A stretch of DNA of 24,835 nt. Source: JAQGLW01 sp035995725. Lineage in GTDB: Bacteria > Pseudomonadota > Gammaproteobacteria > Burkholderiales > Burkholderiaceae_D. Position 1 is the stretch's first letter. Each line of letters starts with the position of its first letter. The stretch covers positions 1 to 24,835 of the forward strand of contig DASYKE010000146.1 in NCBI GenBank assembly GCA_035995725.1, given 5' to 3'. Both the position numbers and the translations under genes were made by a program. Below are positions 1 through 8,871 of the stretch, piece after piece. Below the pieces are notes generated by a model, which was not told the origin of the DNA, searched no databases, and saw only the letters and a list, made by a program, of their open reading frames with translations.

Positions 1-833
<833 letters not shown>

Positions 834-836
834 GGT

Positions 837-866
837 GTTCCTTTGCTCATCAAAAAGCGAAGGAAC
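837..866 (-). promoter_or_regulatory. Hairpin that can sequester the thiC ribosome-binding site
   Basis: On the minus strand GTTCCTT (866-860) is complementary to AAGGAAC (843-837), which contains the thiC SD. A mismatch and two further G-C pairs extend the stem. It lies between the riboswitch aptamer and the start codon, where a translational expression platform would be. The pairing is seen directly; its switching role is inference. Confidence 0.5.
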
Positions 867-891
867 GTCGGAACAAGAAAATGCAATTCCG

Positions 892-980
892 AAAGCTTCC
901 CTTCGCTGGCATTATCCAGATCAGGTTAAAGGGTGTTTCTCACCCGACTGCTTATTCAACAGTCAGGACCCCTAGCGTTT
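892..980 (-). promoter_or_regulatory. TPP riboswitch (THI box) controlling thiC
   Basis: The minus strand carries the hallmark THI-box segments in order: CTAGGGGTCC, GGGTGAGAAACACCC (the CTGAGA-type T-loop region), ACCTGATCTGGATAATGCCA and GCGAAGGGAAGC. A closing P1 helix can form between AAA(C)GCT at 980-974 and AGCTTT at 897-892. It lies in the thiC leader, 59 nt upstream of the ATG. TPP binding is expected to lower thiC expression. Boundaries are set by the P1 pairing. Confidence 0.95.
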
Positions 981-1004
981 GCCTTATCAAACCGGCATTC
1001 GCGA

Positions 1005-1032
1005 ATTATACGCCAACTGCCGACAATGTCAC
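1005..1032 (-). promoter_or_regulatory. thiC promoter (sigma70-type)
   Basis: Minus strand: -10 TATAAT at 1010-1005 and -35 GTGACA (5 of 6 matches) at 1032-1027, spacer 16 bp. Predicted start is near 998, about 18 nt before the riboswitch. It overlaps the valS promoter region on the other strand. Confidence 0.6.
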
Positions 1033-1051
1033 CGACCGTGTCCCTTATAAT
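1020..1051 (+). promoter_or_regulatory. valS promoter (sigma70-type)
   Basis: A perfect TATAAT at 1046-1051 lies 29 bp before the valS ATG. The best -35 candidate (CCGACA at 1020-1025, spacer 20) is poor, so the assignment rests mainly on the -10 box and position. The predicted 5' leader is only about 23 nt. Confidence 0.5.
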
Positions 1052-1080
1052 GTGAGGTTTAGCAAAAATCTAGCCAAATC

Positions 1081-3927
1081 ATGGAATTAGCCAAATCTTT
1101 CGAGCCCGCCGACATTGAAAAATATTGGCGCGCCGAATGGGAAAAGCGCGGGTACTACGCCGCGACCACCGATGCCGGCAAGCCTGCATTCAGCATCCAG
1201 TTGCCACCGCCCAACGTGACAGGCACGCTGCACATGGGACACGCATTCAATCAGACCATCATGGACGGCTTGACGCGCTACCATCGCATGCGCGGCTTCA
1301 ACACTGCATGGATTCCAGGCACCGATCATGCCGGCATCGCGACCCAGATCGTGGTCGAACGTCAGCTCGATGCGCAAAAAATTTCACGCCACGACCTGGG
1401 CCGGAAAAAATTCGTCGAAAAAGTATGGGAGTGGAAAGAACACTCCGGTTCCACCATTACCGGCCAGATGCGCCGCATGGGCGCATCGACCGACTGGAGC
1501 CGCGAGTACTTTACGATGGACGAAAAACTGTCCAAAACCGTGACCGAAGTGTTCGTGCGCCTGGTCGAGCAAGGCTTGATTTATCGCGGCAAGCGGCTTG
1601 TCAATTGGGACCCGAAGCTGTTGACTGCAGTGTCCGACCTGGAAGTCGTCTCCGAGGAAGAAGACGGCTTCATGTGGAACATCCGTTATCCGCTCGCCGA
1701 TGGCAGCGGTCATATCACGGTAGCAACCACGCGGCCCGAGACCATGCTTGGCGACGTCGCGGTAGCGGTAGATCCGACCGACGAACGTTACATCCATCTG
1801 GTCGGCAAGATGCTGAAACTGCCGTTGACGGAGCGTGAAATTCCGATCATTGCCGATAGTTATGTCGACAAGGAGTTCGGCACCGGTTGCGTGAAAATCA
1901 CGCCGGCGCATGATTTCAACGACTATGCGGTCGGCCAGCGCCATAACCTGGCTCCAATCAGCATCCTGACGCTGGACGCAAAAATCAGCGAGAACGGCTC
2001 CGTCAGATATCAAGGCATGGATCGCTACGACGCACGAAAAAAAATCGTCGCCGATCTCGAAGCCGCAGGACTGCTGGAATCCGTCAAACCGCACAAACTG
2101 ATGGTTCCTCGCGGCGACCGCACCGGTGTCGTGATCGAACCGATGCTGACCGACCAGTGGTTCGTCGCGATGAGCAAGCCGGCCCCTGAAGGCACCTATT
2201 TCCCCGGCAAATCGATTGCCGAAGTCGCGCTGGAAAAAGTGGCTTCCGGCGAAATCAAAATGATTCCGGAAAACTGGACCAACACCTACAACCAGTGGCT
2301 GAACAATATCCAGGACTGGTGCATCTCGCGTCAATTATGGTGGGGCCATCAAATTCCGGCGTGGTACGACGACAAAGGTAATTACTACGTCGCACGCGAC
2401 GAACGGGAAGCGAAAGCCAAAGCCGCTGCCAAAGGATATACCGGCGCGCTGACGCGGGATAACGACGTGCTCGATACCTGGTTCTCGTCTGCGCTGGTGC
2501 CGTTTTCCACCCTCGGCTGGCCGGAAGAAACGCCGGATTACAAGATGTTCCTGCCGTCGTCGGTATTGGTCACCGGCTTCGACATCATCTTTTTCTGGGT
2601 CGCGCGAATGGTAATGATGACAACCCACTTCACCGGCAAGGTCCCGTTCAAGACTGTATACGTGCATGGCCTGGTGCGTGACGCCAACGGCCAGAAAATG
2701 TCGAAATCGAAAGGCAACACGCTTGACCCGATCGACCTGATCGACGGCATCGACGTCGACGCATTGGTTGCCAAGCGAACGGCCGGCCTGATGAATCCGA
2801 AGCAAGCCGAGAGCATAGCCAAGGCCACGCGCAAGGAATACCCGAAGGGCATTCCCGCCTTTGGAACAGATGCATTGCGATTTACGATGGCAAGCTACGC
2901 ATCGCTCGGGCGCAACATCAATTTCGACCTGAGCCGCGGCGAAGGTTATCGCAATTTCTGCAACAAGCTATGGAATGCGACGCGCTTCGTATTGATGAAT
3001 ACCGAAGGCAAGGATTGCGGCCAATCCATCCCCACTTCAGAAACCCATTTGGCTTTGCACTCCCTTCGGTTGGATTTTTCGCAAGCCGACCGCTGGATCG
3101 TATCGACGCTGCAGCGTACCGAAGCGGAAGTGGAAAAAGGATTTGCCGACTATCGTTTCGACAATATCGCCTCTGCCATATACAAATTCATCTGGGATGA
3201 ATATTGCGACTGGTATCTCGAAGTTGCGAAAGTGCAAATTCAGCACGGTACCGAAGCGCAGCAGCGCGCCACACGCCAGACATTGGTGCGCGTGCTGGAA
3301 GCCGTTCTGCGGCTGGCACATCCGATCATTCCGTTCATCACCGAAGCGCTATGGCAAACAGTGGCGCCATTGTCCGGACGACAGCTCGACCCTGCAGGCG
3401 ACTCGATCATGCGCCAGGCATATCCGGTTTCGCAGCCGCAAAAAATCGATGAGCAGGCAGAAAACTGGATGGCCCAATTAAAATCGATGACTGACGCGTG
3501 CCGCAATCTGCGTGGGGAGATGCAGCTGTCGCCGGCGTTGCGCGTGCCGCTCGTGATGGAAGCCGGCCATGCCGACGACAAGGCGCAATTGCAATCCTTC
3601 GCACCCTATTTGCAGGCGCTGGCGAAACTGTCTGAAGTAAAAGTCGTCGATGCGCTTCCGGAATCACCGGCGCCGGTATCGATTGTCGGTGATGCCAAGC
3701 TAATGCTCAAAGTCGAGATCGATCTGGCGGCAGAGCGCGAGCGCCTGTCGAAAGAGATTGCACGTCTGGAAGGCGAAATCACGAAAGCGCATGCAAAACT
3801 CGACAATGAAAGTTTTGTCGCCCGCGCACCCGCGCATGTCGTTGCACAGGAAAAAGAGCGCGTGGCGAACTTCTCCGCCACACTGGAAAAAATGCGTGAG
3901 CAATTTGATAAACTGCAAAAATCATAA
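1081..3927 (+). CDS. valS: Valyl-tRNA synthetase
   Basis: Class I aminoacyl-tRNA synthetase that charges tRNA-Val in the cytoplasm and edits misactivated threonine. At 948 residues it has the normal bacterial length. The HIGH motif is HMGH at residues 51-54 inside PPPNVTGTLHMGHAF. The connective editing domain follows (TTRPETMLGD, about residues 218-227). KMSKS is at 539-543 (QKMSKSKGN). The last 70 or so residues are a charged coiled-coil arm (LAAERERLSKEIARLEGEI) typical of ValS. The start gives MELAKSFEPADIEKYW, which aligns with the family N-terminus. No good SD is visible, and TAGCCAAATC occurs just before and just after the ATG (1071-1080, 1088-1097). It is divergent from thiC; a DUF2147 gene follows in the same direction. 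Confidence 0.98.
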   Translation: MELAKSFEPADIEKYWRAEWEKRGYYAATTDAGKPAFSIQLPPPNVTGTLHMGHAFNQTIMDGLTRYHRMRGFNTAWIPGTDHAGIATQIVVERQLDAQKISRHDLGRKKFVEKVWEWKEHSGSTITGQMRRMGASTDWSREYFTMDEKLSKTVTEVFVRLVEQGLIYRGKRLVNWDPKLLTAVSDLEVVSEEEDGFMWNIRYPLADGSGHITVATTRPETMLGDVAVAVDPTDERYIHLVGKMLKLPLTEREIPIIADSYVDKEFGTGCVKITPAHDFNDYAVGQRHNLAPISILTLDAKISENGSVRYQGMDRYDARKKIVADLEAAGLLESVKPHKLMVPRGDRTGVVIEPMLTDQWFVAMSKPAPEGTYFPGKSIAEVALEKVASGEIKMIPENWTNTYNQWLNNIQDWCISRQLWWGHQIPAWYDDKGNYYVARDEREAKAKAAAKGYTGALTRDNDVLDTWFSSALVPFSTLGWPEETPDYKMFLPSSVLVTGFDIIFFWVARMVMMTTHFTGKVPFKTVYVHGLVRDANGQKMSKSKGNTLDPIDLIDGIDVDALVAKRTAGLMNPKQAESIAKATRKEYPKGIPAFGTDALRFTMASYASLGRNINFDLSRGEGYRNFCNKLWNATRFVLMNTEGKDCGQSIPTSETHLALHSLRLDFSQADRWIVSTLQRTEAEVEKGFADYRFDNIASAIYKFIWDEYCDWYLEVAKVQIQHGTEAQQRATRQTLVRVLEAVLRLAHPIIPFITEALWQTVAPLSGRQLDPAGDSIMRQAYPVSQPQKIDEQAENWMAQLKSMTDACRNLRGEMQLSPALRVPLVMEAGHADDKAQLQSFAPYLQALAKLSEVKVVDALPESPAPVSIVGDAKLMLKVEIDLAAERERLSKEIARLEGEITKAHAKLDNESFVARAPAHVVAQEKERVANFSATLEKMREQFDKLQKS

Positions 3928-3976
3928 TGTACGGTAATTTTATATTAAAGGGATCATGAAACAAGAGGAGCCCATA

Positions 3977-4423
3977 GTGACAAAGCTATTGATTGCGGCG
4001 CTTGCGATCGCCGCGGCACTGACCTCACTGAACATCCTGGCACAAGACGCATCTCCCGTTGGCCTCTGGAAAACCATCGATGATGATACCGGCAAACCCA
4101 AGGCATTAATCCGCATCACTGAAAACAACGGCGAACTCAGAGGGAAGATCGAAAAGCTGTTTCTTGATATCGGCGAAAAAAATCCGAAATGCGATAAATG
4201 CGAAGGCGCACAAAAAGATCAGCCGATTATCGGCATGACCATCCTGTCCGGCATGAAGCAAGAAGGCACTGAATATGGCGACGGCCAGATTCTCGATCCG
4301 GCCAACGGCAAAGTGTACAAGAGCAAGATGTCTCTCGCTGATAATGGCAAGAAGTTGAATGTGCGCGGCTATATCGGTATGCCGATGTTGGGCCGCACCC
4401 AGACTTGGCTGCGCGAGGAATAA
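3977..4423 (+). CDS. Secreted/periplasmic DUF2147 family protein
   Basis: Small exported protein of the DUF2147 family; no biochemical function is firmly known. The mature part begins about ASPVGLWKTIDDDTGKPKAL, the usual DUF2147 opening, and ends GRTQTWLREE. I place the start at the GTG at 3977, with the strong SD AAGAGGAG at 3963-3970. This gives an N-terminus of MTKLLIAALAIAAALTS followed by a likely signal-peptidase site near LAQ. The in-frame ATG at 3956 would add MKQEEPI, whose acidic residues fit a signal peptide poorly, although AAAGG stands before it. It contains a CDKC pair (about residues 67-70). It follows valS by about 50 bp with no clear terminator between, so readthrough from valS is possible. 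Confidence 0.85.
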   Translation: MTKLLIAALAIAAALTSLNILAQDASPVGLWKTIDDDTGKPKALIRITENNGELRGKIEKLFLDIGEKNPKCDKCEGAQKDQPIIGMTILSGMKQEGTEYGDGQILDPANGKVYKSKMSLADNGKKLNVRGYIGMPMLGRTQTWLREE

Positions 4424-4503
4424 GCCTGGTTAACTATCAAATAGTGCCTTGAACGCTTTTTATTTTGTGGCTGATGTGACTGATGATGCGATCAACGCTC
4501 TCC

Positions 4504-5346
4504 TTAAACAAATGAGATCGTCAACCCGGGTAATGTGACGCCGGAAAACGCGGTAGTCCAGGTCTGCCCCGCTTCGATCGGATACGCATCGGTCAGGGTG
4601 CCGGTCGCAATGATCTCGCCAGCGGCAAGCGGTGCGAACTGCGGCTGACTCTGCAGCAACTGATGCAAATGCCATAGCGCGTGAACCGGGCTGTCCAGCA
4701 CGTCGCTGCCGAAACCTGCGGCGCGCAAGCTGATGGAATCGCCCGCGCTGCACGATAATGACACGCTCGCATCGGCCAGCACCGCAGCCAGATTGCGACG
4801 GGTGGCGGCCGACAGTAATTTCGGCTCGCCGATGATCAACGACCCATGCAAACCGAACGCTGCAATCGCATCGACCGCATCGAACTTCCAGTTCGGGAAC
4901 GGGCACACGACGATTTCAAATCCATGCGCCATCCATTCGATGCAATCTGATATCGTGTCGATAGTCGCATCGGGCGCCGGTGTTTTGGCCAGCTTGAACA
5001 CAATCTCCGGTTCGATGCGCGCCTGTACCGCACCTTTCAGACTTTGAATGCCGTGATTATCCTCGGTATAGCGCACCGTCGTATCGAACATGGGCGCCCA
5101 GATCGGCTGATCGATCGGCTCTGTCGCGCCATATTTCGACCATAGGGTGCGGTTGGTAAAACCGATCTTGCATCCCACGAGAATTTCCCCTTGGGCAATG
5201 CGGATATCCAGAATATTCTTCGCGATATCGTAGCCATCCGCCAGCGTCAGTCTTGTACTCTCGGATAATGGAGCAAGCTGCCGCGCATTTGCACGGGCAG
5301 CGAGCAATTGGTGCGCGTAGCGGTTGGCTTGGGCGGACAGGAGCAT
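4504..5346 (-). CDS. 2-keto-4-pentenoate hydratase / fumarylacetoacetase-fold family protein
   Basis: 280 residues, the normal size for the MhpD / 4-oxalocrotonate decarboxylase branch of the FAH superfamily. These cytosolic, divalent-metal-dependent enzymes hydrate or decarboxylate short 2-keto-enoic acids from aromatic-ring breakdown. Visible motifs are VGCKIGFT (about 57-64), the metal-binding IEPEIVF (E112, E114) and HGFEIV (E144), and a C-terminal GEIIATGTLTDAYPIEAGQTW. No ring-cleavage dioxygenase or other meta-pathway gene is next to it, so its substrate cannot be read from context. The start MLLSAQANRYAHQLL is reasonable but has no clear SD. The family is sure; hydratase versus decarboxylase is not. 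Confidence 0.85.
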   Translation of the reverse strand: MLLSAQANRYAHQLLAARANARQLAPLSESTRLTLADGYDIAKNILDIRIAQGEILVGCKIGFTNRTLWSKYGATEPIDQPIWAPMFDTTVRYTEDNHGIQSLKGAVQARIEPEIVFKLAKTPAPDATIDTISDCIEWMAHGFEIVVCPFPNWKFDAVDAIAAFGLHGSLIIGEPKLLSAATRRNLAAVLADASVSLSCSAGDSISLRAAGFGSDVLDSPVHALWHLHQLLQSQPQFAPLAAGEIIATGTLTDAYPIEAGQTWTTAFSGVTLPGLTISFV

Positions 5347-5566
5347 GACGGACTCGCAGACGGGATGAATAGGAAATATGGCATTGTCTGCGACACAATA
5401 TTTTTACACAAGTGCCCAATATTGAAATTGACCTCCCTCAATCGGGTCGCGCCAGAGGCCGACAGAACCGGCTGGTCCGGTGTTCGTGAAAATCGGTTGA
5501 AGGCCGGAGAAAGGACAGCAATTTCAGGCTATTAATGAATGCGGCACGAAAAGGCACAGGGCCGCG

Positions 5567-6019
5567 TCATTTGCCGGCGTAACGCGCCAAATGCCGGTCC
5601 AGCTGATTTGCAAATGTGTGCCGGTCACCCTGATTAAAAGGGGCCGGGCCACCGGTTTCAACGCCGCTGCCGCGCAACTCATCGATGAAATTGCGCATTG
5701 CGAGATGTTGCTGAATATTGTCCCTGGTGTAGAACTCGCCTCTCGGATTGAGTGCATGGCCGCCCTTTTCGATGACATCGGCAGCCAGCGGAATATCTGC
5801 GGTAACGACCAAGTCACCGGCCTGCACCAGCAACACGATTTCCCGATCGGCTACGTCGAACCCGGCTGGCACCTGGATCGCTTTGATAAAGCGGGAAGGC
5901 GGCGTGCGCAGTAATTTGTTGGCTACCAGCGTAACCGGGATCTGCAGCCGGTCGGCGACACGGAACAGAATATCCTTGATGACGTTCGGGCACGCATCGG
6001 CATCGACCCAGATTTGCAT
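5567..6019 (-). CDS. yaiI: YaiI/YqxD (DUF188, UPF0178) family protein
   Basis: 150-residue cytoplasmic protein of the UPF0178/DUF188 family, related to PIN-like nuclease folds; no confirmed function. It begins MQIWVDADACPNVIKDILFR, the family signature with its acidic DADACP motif, and continues with VTADIPLAADVIEKGGHAL, a conserved stretch with further acidic residues. Length matches the family. It lies just downstream of ruvB on the same strand (54 bp gap), so it may be read from that transcript. The 220 bp between it and the hydratase hold nothing I recognise except a weak ACCGG/CCGGT hairpin near 5470. Confidence 0.88.
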   Translation of the reverse strand: MQIWVDADACPNVIKDILFRVADRLQIPVTLVANKLLRTPPSRFIKAIQVPAGFDVADREIVLLVQAGDLVVTADIPLAADVIEKGGHALNPRGEFYTRDNIQQHLAMRNFIDELRGSGVETGGPAPFNQGDRHTFANQLDRHLARYAGK

Positions 6020-6073
6020 TGCATTTTCTCCGATGCCGGGGCAATTGATACGGTATGCGCGATCAGGATAAGT

Positions 6074-7132
6074 CTAACCCTGCTCCCACAAGTCGCCATT
6101 CGGCCCGCTGCGCGGCGCAGTGACGCCAAAGTGCGTATAGGCCGCCGGAGTCGCGATGCGGCCGCGCGACGTTCGTTGCAGGAAGCCCTGCTGAATCAGA
6201 TAGGGTTCCAGCACATCTTCGATGGTGTCGCGCTCTTCACCGATCGCGGCAGCCAGGTTATCCAGACCGACCGGCCCGCCATTGAACTTGAACAGCACCG
6301 CTTCCAGCAATTTGCGGTCCATTATGTCAAATCCGACCGGATCGACATCAAGCATTATCAGCGCGGCATCGGCCATCGCCTTGGTGATTTCACCGCTGCC
6401 CTTGACCTCGGCATAGTCGCGCACTCTGCGCAACAGGCGGTTTGCGATGCGCGGCGTACCGCGGCTGCGCTTGGCGATTTCAAATGCGCCCTCATCGACG
6501 ATCGGCGCATTGAGCAGAGATGCGCTGCGCGTGATGATTTTGGCGAGCTGCTGCGGTGTATAGAATTCCAGCCGCGCCACGATGCCGAAGCGGTCGCGCA
6601 GTGGATTGGTCAGCATGCCGGCACGCGTGGTTGCGCCCACCAGCGTAAATGGTTGCAGATCGAGCCGCACCGAGCGGGCAGCGGGGCCTTCGCCGATCAT
6701 GATATCGATCTGGTAATCCTCAAGCGCCGGATACAAAATTTCTTCGACTACCGGCGACAGGCGGTGGATTTCATCGATGAACAGCACGTCGTTCGCTTCG
6801 AGGTTGGTCAACAGCGCCGCCAGGTCGCCGGCGCGCTCCAGCACGGGCCCGGAAGTCTGCCGCAAATTGACCCCCATCTCGCGCGCAATGATGTGGGCCA
6901 GCGTGGTCTTGCCCAGGCCGGGCGGGCCGAACAGCAAGGTATGGTCCAGCGCCTCGTGCCTGTTGCGCGCTGCCGTGATAAAAATTTCCAGCTGGCCGCG
7001 AATCTTTTCCTGCCCGACGTATTCGTCAAGATGCTTGGGACGTAGCGCTCGTTCGATCGCCTCTTCGTTCGGCGAAGCCGGCGTTGCAGCAATGATGCGC
7101 TGCTCGGTGAAATTGTCAGTTTGGATCGTCAT
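6074..7132 (-). CDS. ruvB: Holliday junction branch migration ATPase RuvB
   Basis: Hexameric AAA+ motor that, loaded by RuvA, drives branch migration of Holliday junctions during recombinational repair. 352 residues, normal length. Walker A is GPPGLGKT at 69-76 and Walker B is VLFIDEIH ending at 123. Sensor/arginine-finger segments follow (GATTRAGMLTNPLRDRFG), then the C-terminal winged helix (QQGFLQRTSRGRIAT). The start MTIQTDNFTEQRII fits homologues. It lies 30 bp downstream of ruvA on the same strand, so the two are very likely cotranscribed. Confidence 0.98.
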   Translation of the reverse strand: MTIQTDNFTEQRIIAATPASPNEEAIERALRPKHLDEYVGQEKIRGQLEIFITAARNRHEALDHTLLFGPPGLGKTTLAHIIAREMGVNLRQTSGPVLERAGDLAALLTNLEANDVLFIDEIHRLSPVVEEILYPALEDYQIDIMIGEGPAARSVRLDLQPFTLVGATTRAGMLTNPLRDRFGIVARLEFYTPQQLAKIITRSASLLNAPIVDEGAFEIAKRSRGTPRIANRLLRRVRDYAEVKGSGEITKAMADAALIMLDVDPVGFDIMDRKLLEAVLFKFNGGPVGLDNLAAAIGEERDTIEDVLEPYLIQQGFLQRTSRGRIATPAAYTHFGVTAPRSGPNGDLWEQG

Positions 7133-7162
7133 GGAATGTGCATTTTAGCGCGATCCTGCCGG

Positions 7163-7741
7163 CTAAGCTTTGGACAATGCCTTCAATGCCAGCTTGATGC
7201 CATCCGATACGCCAGTGCCTGCCGGCACCTGTTTTAACGCCAGCATCGCTTCCTTGTCTGAGTAACCAAGTGCGATCAGCGCATTCAGGATATCGGAAGT
7301 TGCATCGCTGTGCATGGCACCGCCGGCCACGCCCAGATCGGCACCAAGTTTGCCTTTGAGTTCCAGCAGCAAGCGTTCCGCGGTTTTCTTGCCAATACCG
7401 GGAATCTTGGTTAACCGGCCGGCCTCTTGCAAAGTAATGGCATGCGCCAGGTCGGCAACCGACATGCCGGACAAAATCGACAGCGCGGTGCGGGCACCGA
7501 CACCTGATATTTTGATAAGTTGCTTGAAGACATTACGTTCTTCGACCGTACCAAAACCATACAGTAAATGGGCATCTTCGCGCACCGCGAGATGCGTCAG
7601 TAACGTCACCTTTTCACCCAATCCTGGTAAATTGTAAAAAGTGCTCATCGGCACCCCTAATTCATACCCCACGCCGTTACAATCGACCAGCAGCTGCGGT
7701 GGATTTTTCTCAAGGAGAATCCCGGAAAGACGGCCTATCAT
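7163..7741 (-). CDS. ruvA: Holliday junction DNA helicase subunit RuvA
   Basis: Tetrameric Holliday junction-binding protein that targets RuvB to the crossover. 192 residues. The N-terminal OB fold starts MIGRLSGILLEKNPPQLLVD. Two helix-hairpin-helix motifs follow: ISGVGARTALSIL (about 78-90) and IPGIGKKTAERLL (about 113-125). The C-terminal RuvB-binding domain is from about 148 on. The gene is followed directly by ruvB. It is separated from ruvC by an oppositely oriented small gene, so ruvAB must have a promoter of its own or be read through that gene in antisense. Its ATG at 7741 abuts the largest reading frame of the divergent gene. Confidence 0.97.
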   Translation of the reverse strand: MIGRLSGILLEKNPPQLLVDCNGVGYELGVPMSTFYNLPGLGEKVTLLTHLAVREDAHLLYGFGTVEERNVFKQLIKISGVGARTALSILSGMSVADLAHAITLQEAGRLTKIPGIGKKTAERLLLELKGKLGADLGVAGGAMHSDATSDILNALIALGYSDKEAMLALKQVPAGTGVSDGIKLALKALSKA

Positions 7742-7795
7742 ATGCTATGGCTTTCGATTCAATGGTTTAATGATACAGGACAACGAGACTGGAAC

Positions 7796-8269
7796 ATGCG
7801 TACTCGACCCGACAGAATAACGCACAGGATTGTGCGCAATGAAACACTGCGGCGCCTGCTATCCTGGGTCGCCACCACGCTGGGAATGCTGTGGGCATTG
7901 CCCTTGACGCTGTGCGGGATCGTGCTGGCGCTGCCGATTCTTGCGCGGCATGGGCGCCTGCGCCTGGTGCATACGGCGACGCCTGCGCTGCTGGTGAGCG
8001 GGCCGGTGGCGGATTATATGCTCGATCACCATCCTTTCGGCCCGATGTGCGCAATGGCAATCGGGCATATCGTGATCGCGGAACAGCGCGGCCTGACGCC
8101 GCAGATCCTTACCCACGAACTGGCGCACGTGCGGCAAGCCGCGCACTGGGGCATTTTATTTCCATTTGCCTATCTCGCCGCCAGCGGCTGGGCGGTACTG
8201 CATGGCCAGGACGCATATTGGCATAACACCTTTGAAATTGCGGCACGCAGGGCGGAAAACCATGCATAA
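7796..8269 (+). CDS. Small membrane protein with HExxH zinc-metalloprotease-like motif
   Basis: 157 residues from ATG 7796 (MRTRPDRITHRIV). The same frame also opens at 7742, but that start would overlap the ruvA start region and adds a poor N-terminus. There is a basic N-terminus, a hydrophobic stretch at about 22-50 (LGMLWALPLTLCGIVLALPI), the motif HELAH at 107-111 in ILTHELAHVRQ, a second hydrophobic stretch at about 119-136, and a glutamate in NTFEIAARRAE (E147). Two histidines plus a downstream Glu is the zinc-ligand layout of gluzincin-like peptidases, but activity is unproven and many such small proteins are uncharacterised. I do not recognise a named family. It lies on the opposite strand between ruvC and ruvA. 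G+C and codon use do not look foreign. Confidence 0.75.
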   Translation: MRTRPDRITHRIVRNETLRRLLSWVATTLGMLWALPLTLCGIVLALPILARHGRLRLVHTATPALLVSGPVADYMLDHHPFGPMCAMAIGHIVIAEQRGLTPQILTHELAHVRQAAHWGILFPFAYLAASGWAVLHGQDAYWHNTFEIAARRAENHA

Positions 8270-8304
8270 TCCTGCATTATTTGCTTACTGCGCGTAAGTG
8301 CGCA

Positions 8305-8847
8305 TTAATCGATCAATCGTCCACGACGCATGCTCAAGCCTTTCTTTGCCAGTCCCGGCGTCAATGCACCGAGCGTGGCGAGCATATCGCTGCTATGCGC
8401 ATGGCAAATCGCCACTCCCAGCGCATCGGCCGCATCGGTGCCGGGCATGCCGGATAACAGCAAAAGCCGCTGCACCATATCCTGCATCTGCTGCTTGTGA
8501 GCCTTGCCTTGCCCGACCACCGCCTGCTTGACTTGCAGCGCAGTATATTCCGCTACCGCCAGGTTAGCACCCACCAGCGCACAAATCGCCGCGCCACGCG
8601 CTTGTCCAAGCAGCAGCGTCGATTGCGGATTGACGTTGACGAATACTTTTTCGATAGCTGCGCAATCAGGGGTATAGATGCGGATCACTTCGGAAACGCC
8701 GGTCAGGATGGTCTTGAGGCGCTGCGGCAGGGCGGCATCCGGTGTTTTGATGATGCCGGAGGCGACGTAGGCGAGCTTGTTGCCCTGCTTATGGATCACT
8801 CCAAAACCGGTAACGCGCAGACCAGGGTCGATGCCGAGAATTTTCAT
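8305..8847 (-). CDS. ruvC: Holliday junction endodeoxyribonuclease RuvC
   Basis: Dimeric, Mg-dependent nuclease that cuts Holliday junctions symmetrically after RuvAB branch migration. 180 residues, normal length. All four catalytic acids sit at the same numbers as in E. coli: D7 (ILGIDPG), E66 (AIEKVFV), D138 and D141 (GTDAADALG). It starts 24 bp downstream of purH on the same strand, so it is probably cotranscribed with purH. Confidence 0.98.
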   Translation of the reverse strand: MKILGIDPGLRVTGFGVIHKQGNKLAYVASGIIKTPDAALPQRLKTILTGVSEVIRIYTPDCAAIEKVFVNVNPQSTLLLGQARGAAICALVGANLAVAEYTALQVKQAVVGQGKAHKQQMQDMVQRLLLLSGMPGTDAADALGVAICHAHSSDMLATLGALTPGLAKKGLSMRRGRLID

Positions 8848-8871
8848 GATTGTCGCCGCGACGACGCAAGT

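Noticed and set aside
1071..1097. Short direct repeat TAGCCAAATC on both sides of the valS start codon
   Set aside because: Ten bases, two copies and no further structure; probably chance or a minor duplication.
1384..2334. 316-codon minus-strand frame inside valS
   Set aside because: Antisense shadow of a fully conserved valS.
6014..7045. 343-codon plus-strand frame antisense to ruvB
   Set aside because: Shadow frame of a real gene; no family resemblance.
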